Source of the DNA: Chitinophagales bacterium 65-1
GTDB taxonomy: Bacteria; Bacteroidota; Bacteroidia; Chitinophagales; Chitinophagaceae
Length of the DNA stretch: 36,536 nucleotides
Reading direction: 5' to 3'
Assembly (NCBI GenBank): GCA_002050465.1
Contig: MWYX01000037.1
Coordinates: 1 to 36,536, forward strand
The translations under genes were made by a program, and so were the position numbers. This document shows positions 16,230 to 22,934 of the stretch, piece by piece; within the stretch, counting starts at the first letter, position 1; each line of letters starts with the position of its first letter. The notes below the pieces were generated by a model that was not told the origin of the DNA, searched no databases, and saw only the letters and a list, made by a program, of their open reading frames with translations.

Positions 16230-17411
16230 TCCTTTTTCATTAGGACCAGCACCAATTTTCACATCTGTTACATTATGCCCCGATGCATGAGGATCACCAT
16301 TAAAAGTTTTACCAACAGCCGGCCCTTCAATCTCACTTAAATGCACTTGGGGGGTATTCACTTCACTTTCATCATGAATATCCAACAACAAATGTGGCTT
16401 ACGCCCCTGCAATACTTTTTCCAACGGGTCAGGTGCAGCTATAGTGCCAACATAATGTCCCTGGGAAATAACGGAGTGACGATCAATTTTTGTTGCTCCT
16501 TCAATTACCCAATCATCTGTATGCTTTTTTTCAAACCTGCATGTATTGCATATCCACGCCGGTTTTCCGTCAGGCAAAGTTTGAACTTCACCCCACTGAT
16601 CTTTACGGGCCGTAACACGATACACTTCATCACCCCGGTTCCAGATCGTTACTTTACCGCAACATTTATCACAATCACGATGAGCATCCATAGGTTTTAA
16701 AAACCAAACACGATTTTTAAAACGGTAAGTTCTATCGGTTAATGCGCCTACCGGGCAAACATCAATCATGCTTCCGCTGAAATCATTTTCAATTGCTTTT
16801 GATATATAAGTAGATATTTCTGATTTATCTCCCCGGTCTAAAATTCCATGAAACCTGTTATCGGTCAACTGGTCTGCAACATAGGTACAGCGATAACAAA
16901 GTATACAACGCGTCATGTGCAGTTGTATGTACGGGCCAATATCTTCTCTTTCAAAAGTTCTTCTTGCAAATTCATAACGGGTTTGCACAGCGCCATGTTC
17001 ATAACTAAGATCCTGCAGATCACATTCTCCAGCCTGATCACAAACCGGGCAATCAAGTGGATGATTAATTAATAAAAATTCAACAACGCCTTTTCTTGCA
17101 TCCAACACTTTGTCGCTGGTAATATTTTTCACTTCCATCCCATCCATTACAGTTGTTCTGCAGGATGCAATAAGCTTAGGCATTGGGCGTGGATCTTTTT
17201 CAGAACCTTTGCTAACCTCAACCAAACAGGTACGGCATTTACCACCGCTATCTTTTAAATGAGTGTAATAACACATGGCGGGAGGAGCAACTTCTCCTCC
17301 AATCATCCGTGCAGCATTTAAAATAGTTGTACCTGCAGGAACATCAATAGTAATATTATCTATTGTTACTTTAAGATTTTGTGGTGCCGTATTTTTAATT
17401 TCTTCAGCCAT
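16200..17411 (-). CDS. nuoG: NADH-quinone oxidoreductase subunit G, short form
   Basis: Electron-transfer subunit of complex I. The 403-residue protein has the N-terminal [2Fe-2S] ferredoxin domain (Cys47, Cys59, Cys62, Cys84), then the NuoG cluster-binding domain with HPLDCPVCDQAGECDLQD near 117-134, and a [4Fe-4S] region with CILCYRC and CPVGALTD. A further DCDKCCGKV and CNTCRFEKKH region follows. The large molybdopterin-oxidoreductase-like C-terminal domain of E. coli NuoG (about 900 residues) is absent. To my knowledge short NuoG is normal in Bacteroidota, so this is not read as a truncation. The ATG is formed at the edge of a repeat element (GGGATATGG) shared with the nuoN leader. The last 30 bases are duplicated at the end of the next gene. 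Confidence 0.95.
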   Translation of the reverse strand: MAEEIKNTAPQNLKVTIDNITIDVPAGTTILNAARMIGGEVAPPAMCYYTHLKDSGGKCRTCLVEVSKGSEKDPRPMPKLIASCRTTVMDGMEVKNITSDKVLDARKGVVEFLLINHPLDCPVCDQAGECDLQDLSYEHGAVQTRYEFARRTFEREDIGPYIQLHMTRCILCYRCTYVADQLTDNRFHGILDRGDKSEISTYISKAIENDFSGSMIDVCPVGALTDRTYRFKNRVWFLKPMDAHRDCDKCCGKVTIWNRGDEVYRVTARKDQWGEVQTLPDGKPAWICNTCRFEKKHTDDWVIEGATKIDRHSVISQGHYVGTIAAPDPLEKVLQGRKPHLLLDIHDESEVNTPQVHLSEIEGPAVGKTFNGDPHASGHNVTDVKIGAGPNEKGTDSTNPNTP

Positions 17412-17437
17412 ATCCCAAGCCCCTAAAGGGCTTTTTT
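17411..17437 (-). repeat. Leader repeat directly before nuoG (same family as before nuoN)
   Basis: On the minus strand it reads AAAAAAGCCCTTTAGGGG then CTTGGGATAT, running into the nuoG ATG. It aligns closely with 9257-9281 before nuoN, both ending TTGGGATAT. AAGCCC and GGGCTT can pair around a five-base loop. On the plus strand it resembles a terminator, but no plus-strand gene precedes it. Confidence 0.75.
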
Positions 17438-17457
17438 ATTTTTATTATTTAAAATTA

Positions 17458-18825
17458 TTATGCTTTAACCAAGTCCCCTTCAGGGGATTTAGGGGTATCA
17501 GCATAATGTGCCAATCCATAATTTGTTTTTAAACATTCTTCGGGGTGTAATACATGCCATTCAAATTCATCTCTAAAATGCCTTATTGCTGCTGCAACAG
17601 GCCATGCTGCCGCATCACCTAAAGGGCAGATCGTATTGCCCTCAATCTTTCGTTGAATATCCCACAAAAGGTCAATATCTTTTAGTTCGCCCCTTCCATA
17701 TTCAATCTTCTTTAAGATCTTTTCCATCCAACCGGTTCCCTCCCTGCAGGGTGAGCATTGCCCACAACTTTCATGATGATAAAATCTTGCTAAACTCATT
17801 GTATGACGAACAATACATTGGTCTTCATCCAATACTTCAAATCCCCCGCTTCCCATCATGGAGCCTGTTGCAAAACCGCCATCTGCAAGGCTCTCATAAT
17901 TCATCAATCTTGTTTCGCCTTTGGCTGTTTTTAATAATAAGTTAGCCGGAAGAATTGGCACTGATGATCCACCAGGAATGCATGCTTTCAATCTTTTTCC
18001 ATTGGGTATGCCGCCGCAATACTCATCGCTGTAAATAAATTCCTGAACAGACATGGTCATATCAATTTCATACACACCAGGCTTATTAATATTTCCACAA
18101 GCGCTCATCAATTTTGTTCCGGTTGATTTACCAACGCCAATCTTTGCATATGCATCTGCGCCTTCATTAATGATCGGGACAACCGCTGCTAATGTTTCAA
18201 CATTATTTACAACTGTGGGGCAATCCCATACACCTCTAACTGCGGGGAATGGTGGTTTAATTCTTGGTAAACCTCTTTTACCTTCAAGGCTTTCTATTAA
18301 TGCAGTTTCTTCTCCGCATATGTAGGCTCCTGCACCACGATGCGTATAGATCTCGCAATCAAATCCGCTTCCTAAAATATTTTTGCCAAGAAAGTCATAT
18401 TGCTTTGCTTCTGCAATTGCATTATCCAGAATATCTGTTATCCAATCATACTCGCCACGTATATAGATATAAGAAACATTACTGCCCAGCGCAAATGCAG
18501 AAACGATCATTCCTTCAATTAATAAATGCGGAAGAAATTCCATCAGGTAGCGGTCTTTAAAAGTACCGGGCTCACTTTCATCTGCATTGCAGACAAGATA
18601 TCTTGCAACTCCTTCTGGCTTTGCCAAAAAACTCCATTTCATTCCCGTAGGAAAACCTGCACCACCACGACCTCGCAAACCACTTTTCTTTACTTCTTCC
18701 ACAATATCATTGGGTGCCATTTTTAAGGCTTTCTCCACACTTTTATATCCACCCTCACGGCGATATACATCATAGCCACGGATGCCTTCAATGTTTGCCT
18801 TTTCTAATAATAATTTTCTTGCCAT
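17458..18825 (-). CDS. nuoF: NADH-quinone oxidoreductase subunit F
   Basis: The NADH-oxidising subunit of complex I, binding FMN and [4Fe-4S] cluster N3. The 455-residue protein shows the FMN/NADH glycine-rich site GLRGRGGAGFPTGMKW (about 49-64), LVCNADESEPGTFKDR near 76, the GAGAYICGEETALIESLEG block near 165, the soluble-ligand binding segment, and the cluster motif ESCGQCSPCREGT with the distal cysteine in TICPLGDAAAWPV. The last 14 residues, ADTPKSPEGDLVKA, follow the normal end of the protein and are encoded by an inserted short repeat. The gene starts on the base after the NTF2-like gene's stop codon. Confidence 0.97.
   Translation of the reverse strand: MARKLLLEKANIEGIRGYDVYRREGGYKSVEKALKMAPNDIVEEVKKSGLRGRGGAGFPTGMKWSFLAKPEGVARYLVCNADESEPGTFKDRYLMEFLPHLLIEGMIVSAFALGSNVSYIYIRGEYDWITDILDNAIAEAKQYDFLGKNILGSGFDCEIYTHRGAGAYICGEETALIESLEGKRGLPRIKPPFPAVRGVWDCPTVVNNVETLAAVVPIINEGADAYAKIGVGKSTGTKLMSACGNINKPGVYEIDMTMSVQEFIYSDEYCGGIPNGKRLKACIPGGSSVPILPANLLLKTAKGETRLMNYESLADGGFATGSMMGSGGFEVLDEDQCIVRHTMSLARFYHHESCGQCSPCREGTGWMEKILKKIEYGRGELKDIDLLWDIQRKIEGNTICPLGDAAAWPVAAAIRHFRDEFEWHVLHPEECLKTNYGLAHYADTPKSPEGDLVKA
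17471..17496. repeat. Short repeat forming the 3' end of nuoF
   Basis: On the minus strand it begins ACCCCTAAATCCCCTGAAGG and continues GGACTT; CCCCTGAAGGGG inside it is a near-perfect hairpin. Read in frame it gives TPKSPEGDL, a peptide string I recall as a C-terminal tail on various unrelated Bacteroidota proteins, which points to a mobile or amplified short repeat. Confidence 0.7.
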
Positions 18826-19248
18826 CTATTTCTCAAATTTTGTACTCTGCCGTGTTAGTAATTGCCAACCTTTGTTGGTTTTCAGCCAGACCTGCACGAC
18901 ATGCAGATGTAGTTCACCAGGCTTGCCTTCTAATTCAAAACTGATGTTAGAAGTATTTCGCATGGTTGCAACATTATTAATCACCGTCCATTGCACATCT
19001 TTGCTATCAATTTTAAAATAAGATAGCTTTCCGTTTACTAAATCTTTAATCACTTCTGCTTTTGTTTCCACCCATCCGTTAGAATGACCATAAGTAACAT
19101 GCTTATGCAACAATTGTTTTAAAAGAAAAGTGTCTTTTGTAATCAATGCCTTATTAAATTTTGCTGCTGCCTCCTTTAAAAAGGAACTCTGAGCAAAAGA
19201 AAATATTGGTGTAAAACCAATTAATAATATGAATAAAATTCTTTGCAT
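18826..19248 (-). CDS. Secreted NTF2-like (DUF4440-type) protein in the nuo operon
   Basis: A 140-residue protein with a Sec signal peptide at 1-19 (MQRILFILLIGFTPIFSFA, cut before QSS). The mature part has the NTF2-like/SnoaL pattern of DUF4440 proteins: an N-terminal helix (FLKEAAAKFNKALITKD), then LLHKHVTYGHSNGWVETKAE, and a strand-rich half with VQWTVINNVATMRN, ELHLHVVQVWLKTNKGWQL and LTRQST. Such folds bind small molecules or act as simple enzymes; no catalytic assignment is possible. The gene starts eight bases after nuoE and ends directly at the nuoF ATG, so co-translation is likely. It is not a standard complex I subunit, and a periplasmic product makes a structural role in the matrix arm unlikely. 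Confidence 0.82.
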   Translation of the reverse strand: MQRILFILLIGFTPIFSFAQSSFLKEAAAKFNKALITKDTFLLKQLLHKHVTYGHSNGWVETKAEVIKDLVNGKLSYFKIDSKDVQWTVINNVATMRNTSNISFELEGKPGELHLHVVQVWLKTNKGWQLLTRQSTKFEK

Positions 19249-19256
19249 GTTTATTC

Positions 19257-19760
19257 TTAATTATTTGTTGTTGCATTCTTTACACACTCATCAATAATTG
19301 CATCTACTTTTTCTTTTGTAAGATGTTCACGATAAGTTTTACCCAGCTGCATCATTGGGGCATAACCGCAAGCACCCAGGCACTCAACTGTTTTTAAAGT
19401 GAATAAACCATCCTGGGTGGTTTCACCAACTGCTATTCCTAATTTTTCTTTTATGTAATCAATAATATTATCGCTACCGTTAACCATGCATGGGCCTGTT
19501 TGGCAAACTTCAAATACATATTTACCAACCGGCTTTAAATTATACATTGAATAAAATGTAGCCACTTCATAAACTTCTATTGGCTGCAGTTGTAGCAAGG
19601 AGGCCACATAATCCATTGTACTTACATCAAGCCATCCTCCAAACTCCTGTTGTGCTAAATGCAGAACGGGCAGCAAAGCGCTTTTTTGTTTGCCCTGCGG
19701 ATAATGAGACATCAATTCGTTAACCTTATTTAATCTCTCCTGTGAAAATTGTACTGACAT
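19257..19760 (-). CDS. nuoE: NADH-quinone oxidoreductase subunit E
   Basis: Thioredoxin-like subunit of the NADH dehydrogenase module, carrying [2Fe-2S] cluster N1a. The 167-residue protein has the N-terminal helical part with KSALLPVLHLAQQEFGGWL and VASLLQLQPIEVYEVATFYS. The four cluster ligands follow: Cys86 and Cys91 in VCQTGPCMVNG, and Cys127 and Cys131 in ECLGACGYAPMMQ. Spacing and length match the family. The gap to nuoD is ten bases. Confidence 0.97.
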   Translation of the reverse strand: MSVQFSQERLNKVNELMSHYPQGKQKSALLPVLHLAQQEFGGWLDVSTMDYVASLLQLQPIEVYEVATFYSMYNLKPVGKYVFEVCQTGPCMVNGSDNIIDYIKEKLGIAVGETTQDGLFTLKTVECLGACGYAPMMQLGKTYREHLTKEKVDAIIDECVKNATTNN

Positions 19761-19770
19761 TAAAAGTTAT

Positions 19771-20997
19771 TTATGCATCCATTTCGCCTGCGATAATATT
19801 TAAACTGCTCATAGTAATAACTGCATCGCTTAACATTCCTCCTTTTATCAATTCAGTAAATGCCTGGTAATAAATAAAACAAGGTCTGCGAAAATGAAGG
19901 CGGTATGGCGTTCTTCCTCCATCACTAATTAAGTAAAAACCAAGCTCACCATTTCCACCTTCCACTGCAGAATAAATTTCGCCTGCCGGAATATTTGTCT
20001 CTCCCATTATTATTTTAAAATGATAAATGAGTGCTTCCATTTTGGTGTACACATCTTTCTTATCAGGTAAGTAATATTCAGGAACATCTGCATGATATAC
20101 CTCTGACTCTGCGCCTTTAAACTCCTGCACTTTTTTATATGCTTGTTTTATCAGTTCAAGGCTTTGCCACATTTCACTATTACGAACCAAATACCTATCA
20201 TAACAATCACCTGTTGTGCCAACGGGAATAGTAAATTTAAAATCCTGATAACTGCTGTAAGGTGTATGCACTCTTACATCATAATCAACACCTGCGGCTC
20301 TTAAATTGGGACCTGTAAATCCATAATTCAAGGCTCTTTCAGCAGAGATAGGACCCACACCTATCGTGCGTTCCATAAAAATGCGGTTGCGGGTAAAAAG
20401 GTTTTCAAATTCTCGTAAAACAACAGGCCATTCTTTAATAAACTTTTCAAGTCTTTCAAACGCTGTTGGTGTAAAGTTTCTTTCAAAGCCACCAATACGT
20501 CCAATATTTGTTGTAAGCCTGCTTCCGCAAACCTCTTCATAAATCTCATAGATAAGTTCACGATATTGCATTACATACAAAAAGCCTGTGTATGCACCTG
20601 TATCAACTCCAACAATTGAATTGCAAATAAGATGGTCGGAAATTCGGGCAAGCTCCATAATTATAACCCGTAAGTAATCAACCCGTTTTGGCGTTTCTAT
20701 TTTTAATAGTCTTTCGCAGGTGATATGCCATCCCATATTATTTATGGGTGATGAACAATAATTCATCCTGTCAGTAAGTGTAGTAATTTGATAAAGTGGT
20801 CTACGTTCTGCAATCTTTTCAAATGCCCGGTGAATGTAACCTACCGTTTGTACCGCATCTACTATTCTCTCTCCATCCAACTCTAAAATATTTTGAAAAA
20901 CACCATGCGTAGCCGGATGCGTAGGTCCAAGGTTAAGCGTGGTGGTATGCTTGCCCAGGCTACCGGCAGGAAGTTTAATATGTTCTGTTGTTTGCAA
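19771..20997 (-). CDS. nuoD: NADH-quinone oxidoreductase subunit D
   Basis: The 49-kDa-type subunit that with NuoB shapes the quinone site of complex I. The 408-residue protein has NLGPTHPATHGVFQNILELD near the N-terminus, including the conserved histidines at the quinone head-group site, then VGYIHRAFEKIAERR, LTDRMNYCSSPINNMGW, RIGGFERNF and VGPISAERALNYGFTGPNLR. The C-terminus is RLHFRRPCFIYYQAFTELIK and ends SSLNIIAGEMDA, the form I associate with Bacteroidota. It is separate from nuoC, not fused as in E. coli; the gap is 14 bases. Confidence 0.97.
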   Translation of the reverse strand: MQTTEHIKLPAGSLGKHTTTLNLGPTHPATHGVFQNILELDGERIVDAVQTVGYIHRAFEKIAERRPLYQITTLTDRMNYCSSPINNMGWHITCERLLKIETPKRVDYLRVIIMELARISDHLICNSIVGVDTGAYTGFLYVMQYRELIYEIYEEVCGSRLTTNIGRIGGFERNFTPTAFERLEKFIKEWPVVLREFENLFTRNRIFMERTIGVGPISAERALNYGFTGPNLRAAGVDYDVRVHTPYSSYQDFKFTIPVGTTGDCYDRYLVRNSEMWQSLELIKQAYKKVQEFKGAESEVYHADVPEYYLPDKKDVYTKMEALIYHFKIIMGETNIPAGEIYSAVEGGNGELGFYLISDGGRTPYRLHFRRPCFIYYQAFTELIKGGMLSDAVITMSSLNIIAGEMDA

Positions 20998-21011
20998 TTT
21001 TTAAAAGTAAA

Positions 21012-21596
21012 TTAGTTTTTCTTCATTGCTTCTTTATCATCATCAGATATAGTTCCATGATATGACCTTTCGTTTCCGGGGCCAAAAGAACCACCTCTTC
21101 CAAACATTTCATCATCTTTATCAATCCTGCTTTGCTCTTCTAAAGGATATTCTTTTCGTTGTGGAAAATATTCCATTTCTTCCACATTTTGTATCCTAAT
21201 TAAATTTGGATGGCCAACAAAATTAACTCCGTAGAAATCATAAGCTTCTCTTTCCATCCAGTTAGCCGATTGATATAAAGCTGTCGCACTAAACACATCA
21301 GGTTTCAAAATATCAGTAAACACCTTAAATCGGATGCGTATATTATCAATAAGATTGTGAAGGTGATAAACTACGGCAAGTTCTTCGCATTTTCTATCCG
21401 GATAGTGTACAGCAGTAAGATCAGTAAGAAATTTAAATTTTAGTTCTGGATCATCAAATAAAAACTGGAGTATTTTAAGATTTAGATCTTTTGAAGCAGA
21501 AAAAGTAAGCATTCCGTAAGGTTCTTCCCAATCAATTAACTGGTCACCAAATTTCTCCGTTAATCTGCTTTTAATTATTCCGTTAGATAACGCCAT
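21012..21596 (-). CDS. nuoC: NADH-quinone oxidoreductase subunit C
   Basis: The 30-kDa-type peripheral subunit of complex I. It has FLTDLTAVHYPDR, VVYHLHNLIDNIRIRFKVF and the family signature NWMEREAYDFYGVNFVGHPN, followed by FPQRKEYPLEEQ. The ATG at 21596 (MALSNGIIKSRL, 194 residues) is chosen. An in-frame ATG at 21644 would add 16 residues, but that stretch lies in the loop and arm of a repeat hairpin and encodes nothing NuoC-like. The C-terminal tail is acidic and glycine-rich. The quinone-binding core is NuoD, next downstream. Confidence 0.95.
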   Translation of the reverse strand: MALSNGIIKSRLTEKFGDQLIDWEEPYGMLTFSASKDLNLKILQFLFDDPELKFKFLTDLTAVHYPDRKCEELAVVYHLHNLIDNIRIRFKVFTDILKPDVFSATALYQSANWMEREAYDFYGVNFVGHPNLIRIQNVEEMEYFPQRKEYPLEEQSRIDKDDEMFGRGGSFGPGNERSYHGTISDDDKEAMKKN

Positions 21597-21600
21597 ATTT

Positions 21601-21679
21601 AGCTTTGAGCCTACAGCCAGGAGCTGTGAGGAATTATCAATCAAATAAGCTCGTAGCTCCTAGCCCGTAGCTCATAGCT
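21601..21679. repeat. Hairpin repeat of 7-base words between nuoB and nuoC
   Basis: Arms 21601-21630 and 21649-21679 are inverted copies with an AT-rich loop. The right arm reads as 7-base words CGTAGCT, CCTAGCC, CGTAGCT, CATAGCT. It occupies nearly the whole gap and would form a long RNA hairpin just before the nuoC start. Confidence 0.8.
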
Positions 21680-21684
21680 TTATT

Positions 21685-22269
21685 TTATTGTATTCCGTAA
21701 CTTTCCAATAATTGTTGATACTGCTCAGAATTTCTTCTTCTTATACTTTCTTTGCCAACCAGTTCCTGCACTTTCATAAAACCATCTAAAACAGCTTCCG
21801 GCCGTGGAGGACATCCAGGCACATAAACATCCACGGGAATAATTTGGTCAATGCCCTGCAATACAGAATAGCTATCAAATATTCCTCCGCTGCAGGCACA
21901 TGCACCCATTGCCAAAACCCAGCGTGGCTCTGCCATCTGTAAATAAACCTGTTTTACAATGGGGGCCATTTTTTTGGCGATGGTTCCCATCACCATTAAC
22001 AGGTCGCACTGACGGGGAGAAAAACTTACTCTTTCCGAACCAAACCTGGCAAGGTCATAGTGAGACCCCATTAATGCCATAAATTCAATGCCGCAACAGC
22101 TTGTTGCAAAGGGCAAAGGCCAGATAGAATTTTTTCTTGCAAGACCCACTACATCGCTAAGCTTCGCTGCAAAAAAACCTTCCCCGGTATAACCCTCCGG
22201 CGCAATTACAGTACCAATAGGAGCTTCCATTGGTTTTTCCCTGATATTATATTGTACCGGACGTGGCAT
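21685..22269 (-). CDS. nuoB: NADH-quinone oxidoreductase subunit B
   Basis: Subunit holding the terminal [4Fe-4S] cluster N2 that reduces quinone. The 194-residue protein shows the four ligands with family spacing: tandem Cys58-Cys59 in ATSCCGIEF, Cys124 in GACACSGG and Cys153 in PGCPPRPEA. Also present are ARFGSERVSFSPRQCDLLMV and the MAEPRWVLAMG block. The C-terminus is a short charged extension. It sits between two repeat-filled gaps: 110 bases to nuoA and about 90 bases to the chosen nuoC start. Confidence 0.97.
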   Translation of the reverse strand: MPRPVQYNIREKPMEAPIGTVIAPEGYTGEGFFAAKLSDVVGLARKNSIWPLPFATSCCGIEFMALMGSHYDLARFGSERVSFSPRQCDLLMVMGTIAKKMAPIVKQVYLQMAEPRWVLAMGACACSGGIFDSYSVLQGIDQIIPVDVYVPGCPPRPEAVLDGFMKVQELVGKESIRRRNSEQYQQLLESYGIQ

Positions 22270-22270
22270 A

Positions 22271-22378
22271 TTAATTTGATGATTTTATGATATGCTAATG
22301 TGCTGATTGAACAATGCATATTAAATAATAATTCACGTTATCATTAGTTAATTATCACATCAGCTAATTAGCTAATTG
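22271..22378. repeat. Hairpin repeat of 8-base words between nuoA and nuoB
   Basis: Two inverted arms, about 22271-22309 and 22331-22378, fill the gap. The left arm reads as 8-base words ATTTGATG, ATTTTATG, ATATGCTA, ATGTGCTG. On the minus strand the other arm reads CTAATTAG, CTGATGTG, ATAATTAA, CTAATGAT. The hairpin starts two bases after the nuoA stop codon. Confidence 0.75.
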
Positions 22379-22379
22379 T

Positions 22380-22772
22380 TTAATCTTCCCACTTTAATGC
22401 CCCTTTCTTAATTATATAAAAAAAACCGGAAAGAAAAAAGCCTACAAACATTAATACTGCTATAAAACCGTGCCACCCCAATTCCCTGAAATTTACTGCA
22501 TAAGGATAAAAAAATATTACCTCCACATCAAACAAAACAAATAATATAGCTACCAAAAAATATTTAATAGCCATGGGTTGACGGGCATTTCCTCTTGAAG
22601 CAATTCCGCTTTCAAAATTGGTAAGTTTATCTGATGTTTTCCTTTTAGGTCCGAACAAATGGGTTAATGCCATCATACCTCCTATAAATACAATTGCAAA
22701 AAGTAATTGAATACCTATGGGAAGATAATTTACTGTACTATTTACATCATTGGATGCCTGTAAAAAAAACAT
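22380..22772 (-). CDS. nuoA: NADH-quinone oxidoreductase subunit A
   Basis: Small membrane subunit of complex I (homologue of ND3), 130 residues with three helices at about 18-40, 72-92 and 98-120. The conserved loop and second-helix pattern is present: KLTNFESGIASRGNARQPM, where this clade lacks the ECG cysteine form, then IKYFLVAILFVLFDVEVIFFYPYA with the acidic residues of the E-channel. It is the first gene of the nuo operon, with a clear promoter and a short leader. Confidence 0.96.
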   Translation of the reverse strand: MFFLQASNDVNSTVNYLPIGIQLLFAIVFIGGMMALTHLFGPKRKTSDKLTNFESGIASRGNARQPMAIKYFLVAILFVLFDVEVIFFYPYAVNFRELGWHGFIAVLMFVGFFLSGFFYIIKKGALKWED

Positions 22773-22793
22773 ATGGGTTTATTAACTGCAGGG

Positions 22794-22823
22794 CAAAATT
22801 AACACAGCAATATCAATTTTCAA
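22794..22823 (-). promoter_or_regulatory. Promoter of the nuo operon
   Basis: A -7 box TAATTTTG (22801-22794), a perfect TAnnTTTG match, lies 19 bases after a TTG -33 element (22823-22821). Predicted transcription starts near 22788, giving a leader of roughly 15 bases before nuoA. This is the best promoter match in the window and would drive all fourteen nuo genes unless internal promoters exist. Confidence 0.65.
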
Positions 22824-22827
22824 TCTT

Positions 22828-22846
22828 TTAAAAAACGGTTTTTTAA
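22828..22846. promoter_or_regulatory. 19-base palindrome just upstream of the nuo promoter
   Basis: TTAAAAAAC and GTTTTTTAA form perfect 9-base inverted halves around one central base, four bases upstream of the -33 element. The position suits an activator site or an AT-rich UP-like element. It could also act as a weak structure after the TPR-gene terminator on the other side, but the symmetry favours a protein site. Confidence 0.4.
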
Positions 22847-22879
22847 TGATTAACTAAAGTGTTTTAATAACCTTATGTT

Positions 22880-22916
22880 TATAAAAGAAAATCCCCGGAA
22901 TTTATATCCAGGGATT
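22880..22916 (-). terminator. Rho-independent terminator after the TPR gene
   Basis: On the minus strand AATCCCTGG pairs with CCGGGGATT (one mismatch) around a nine-base AT loop, and a T-rich tract TTTTCTTTTAT follows. It lies 19 bases after the stop codon of the TPR gene and isolates that operon from the nuo promoter. Confidence 0.75.
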
Positions 22917-22934
22917 ATTATATCAGTACACTTA

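Noticed and set aside
16200-17411. NuoG as a truncated pseudogene, since it lacks the molybdopterin domain
   Set aside because: All iron-sulphur motifs are intact and short NuoG is usual in Bacteroidota to my knowledge.
17411-17440. Apparent plus-strand terminator (hairpin plus T run) before nuoG
   Set aside because: No plus-strand gene ends there, and the same sequence family sits before nuoN, so it is treated as a leader repeat.
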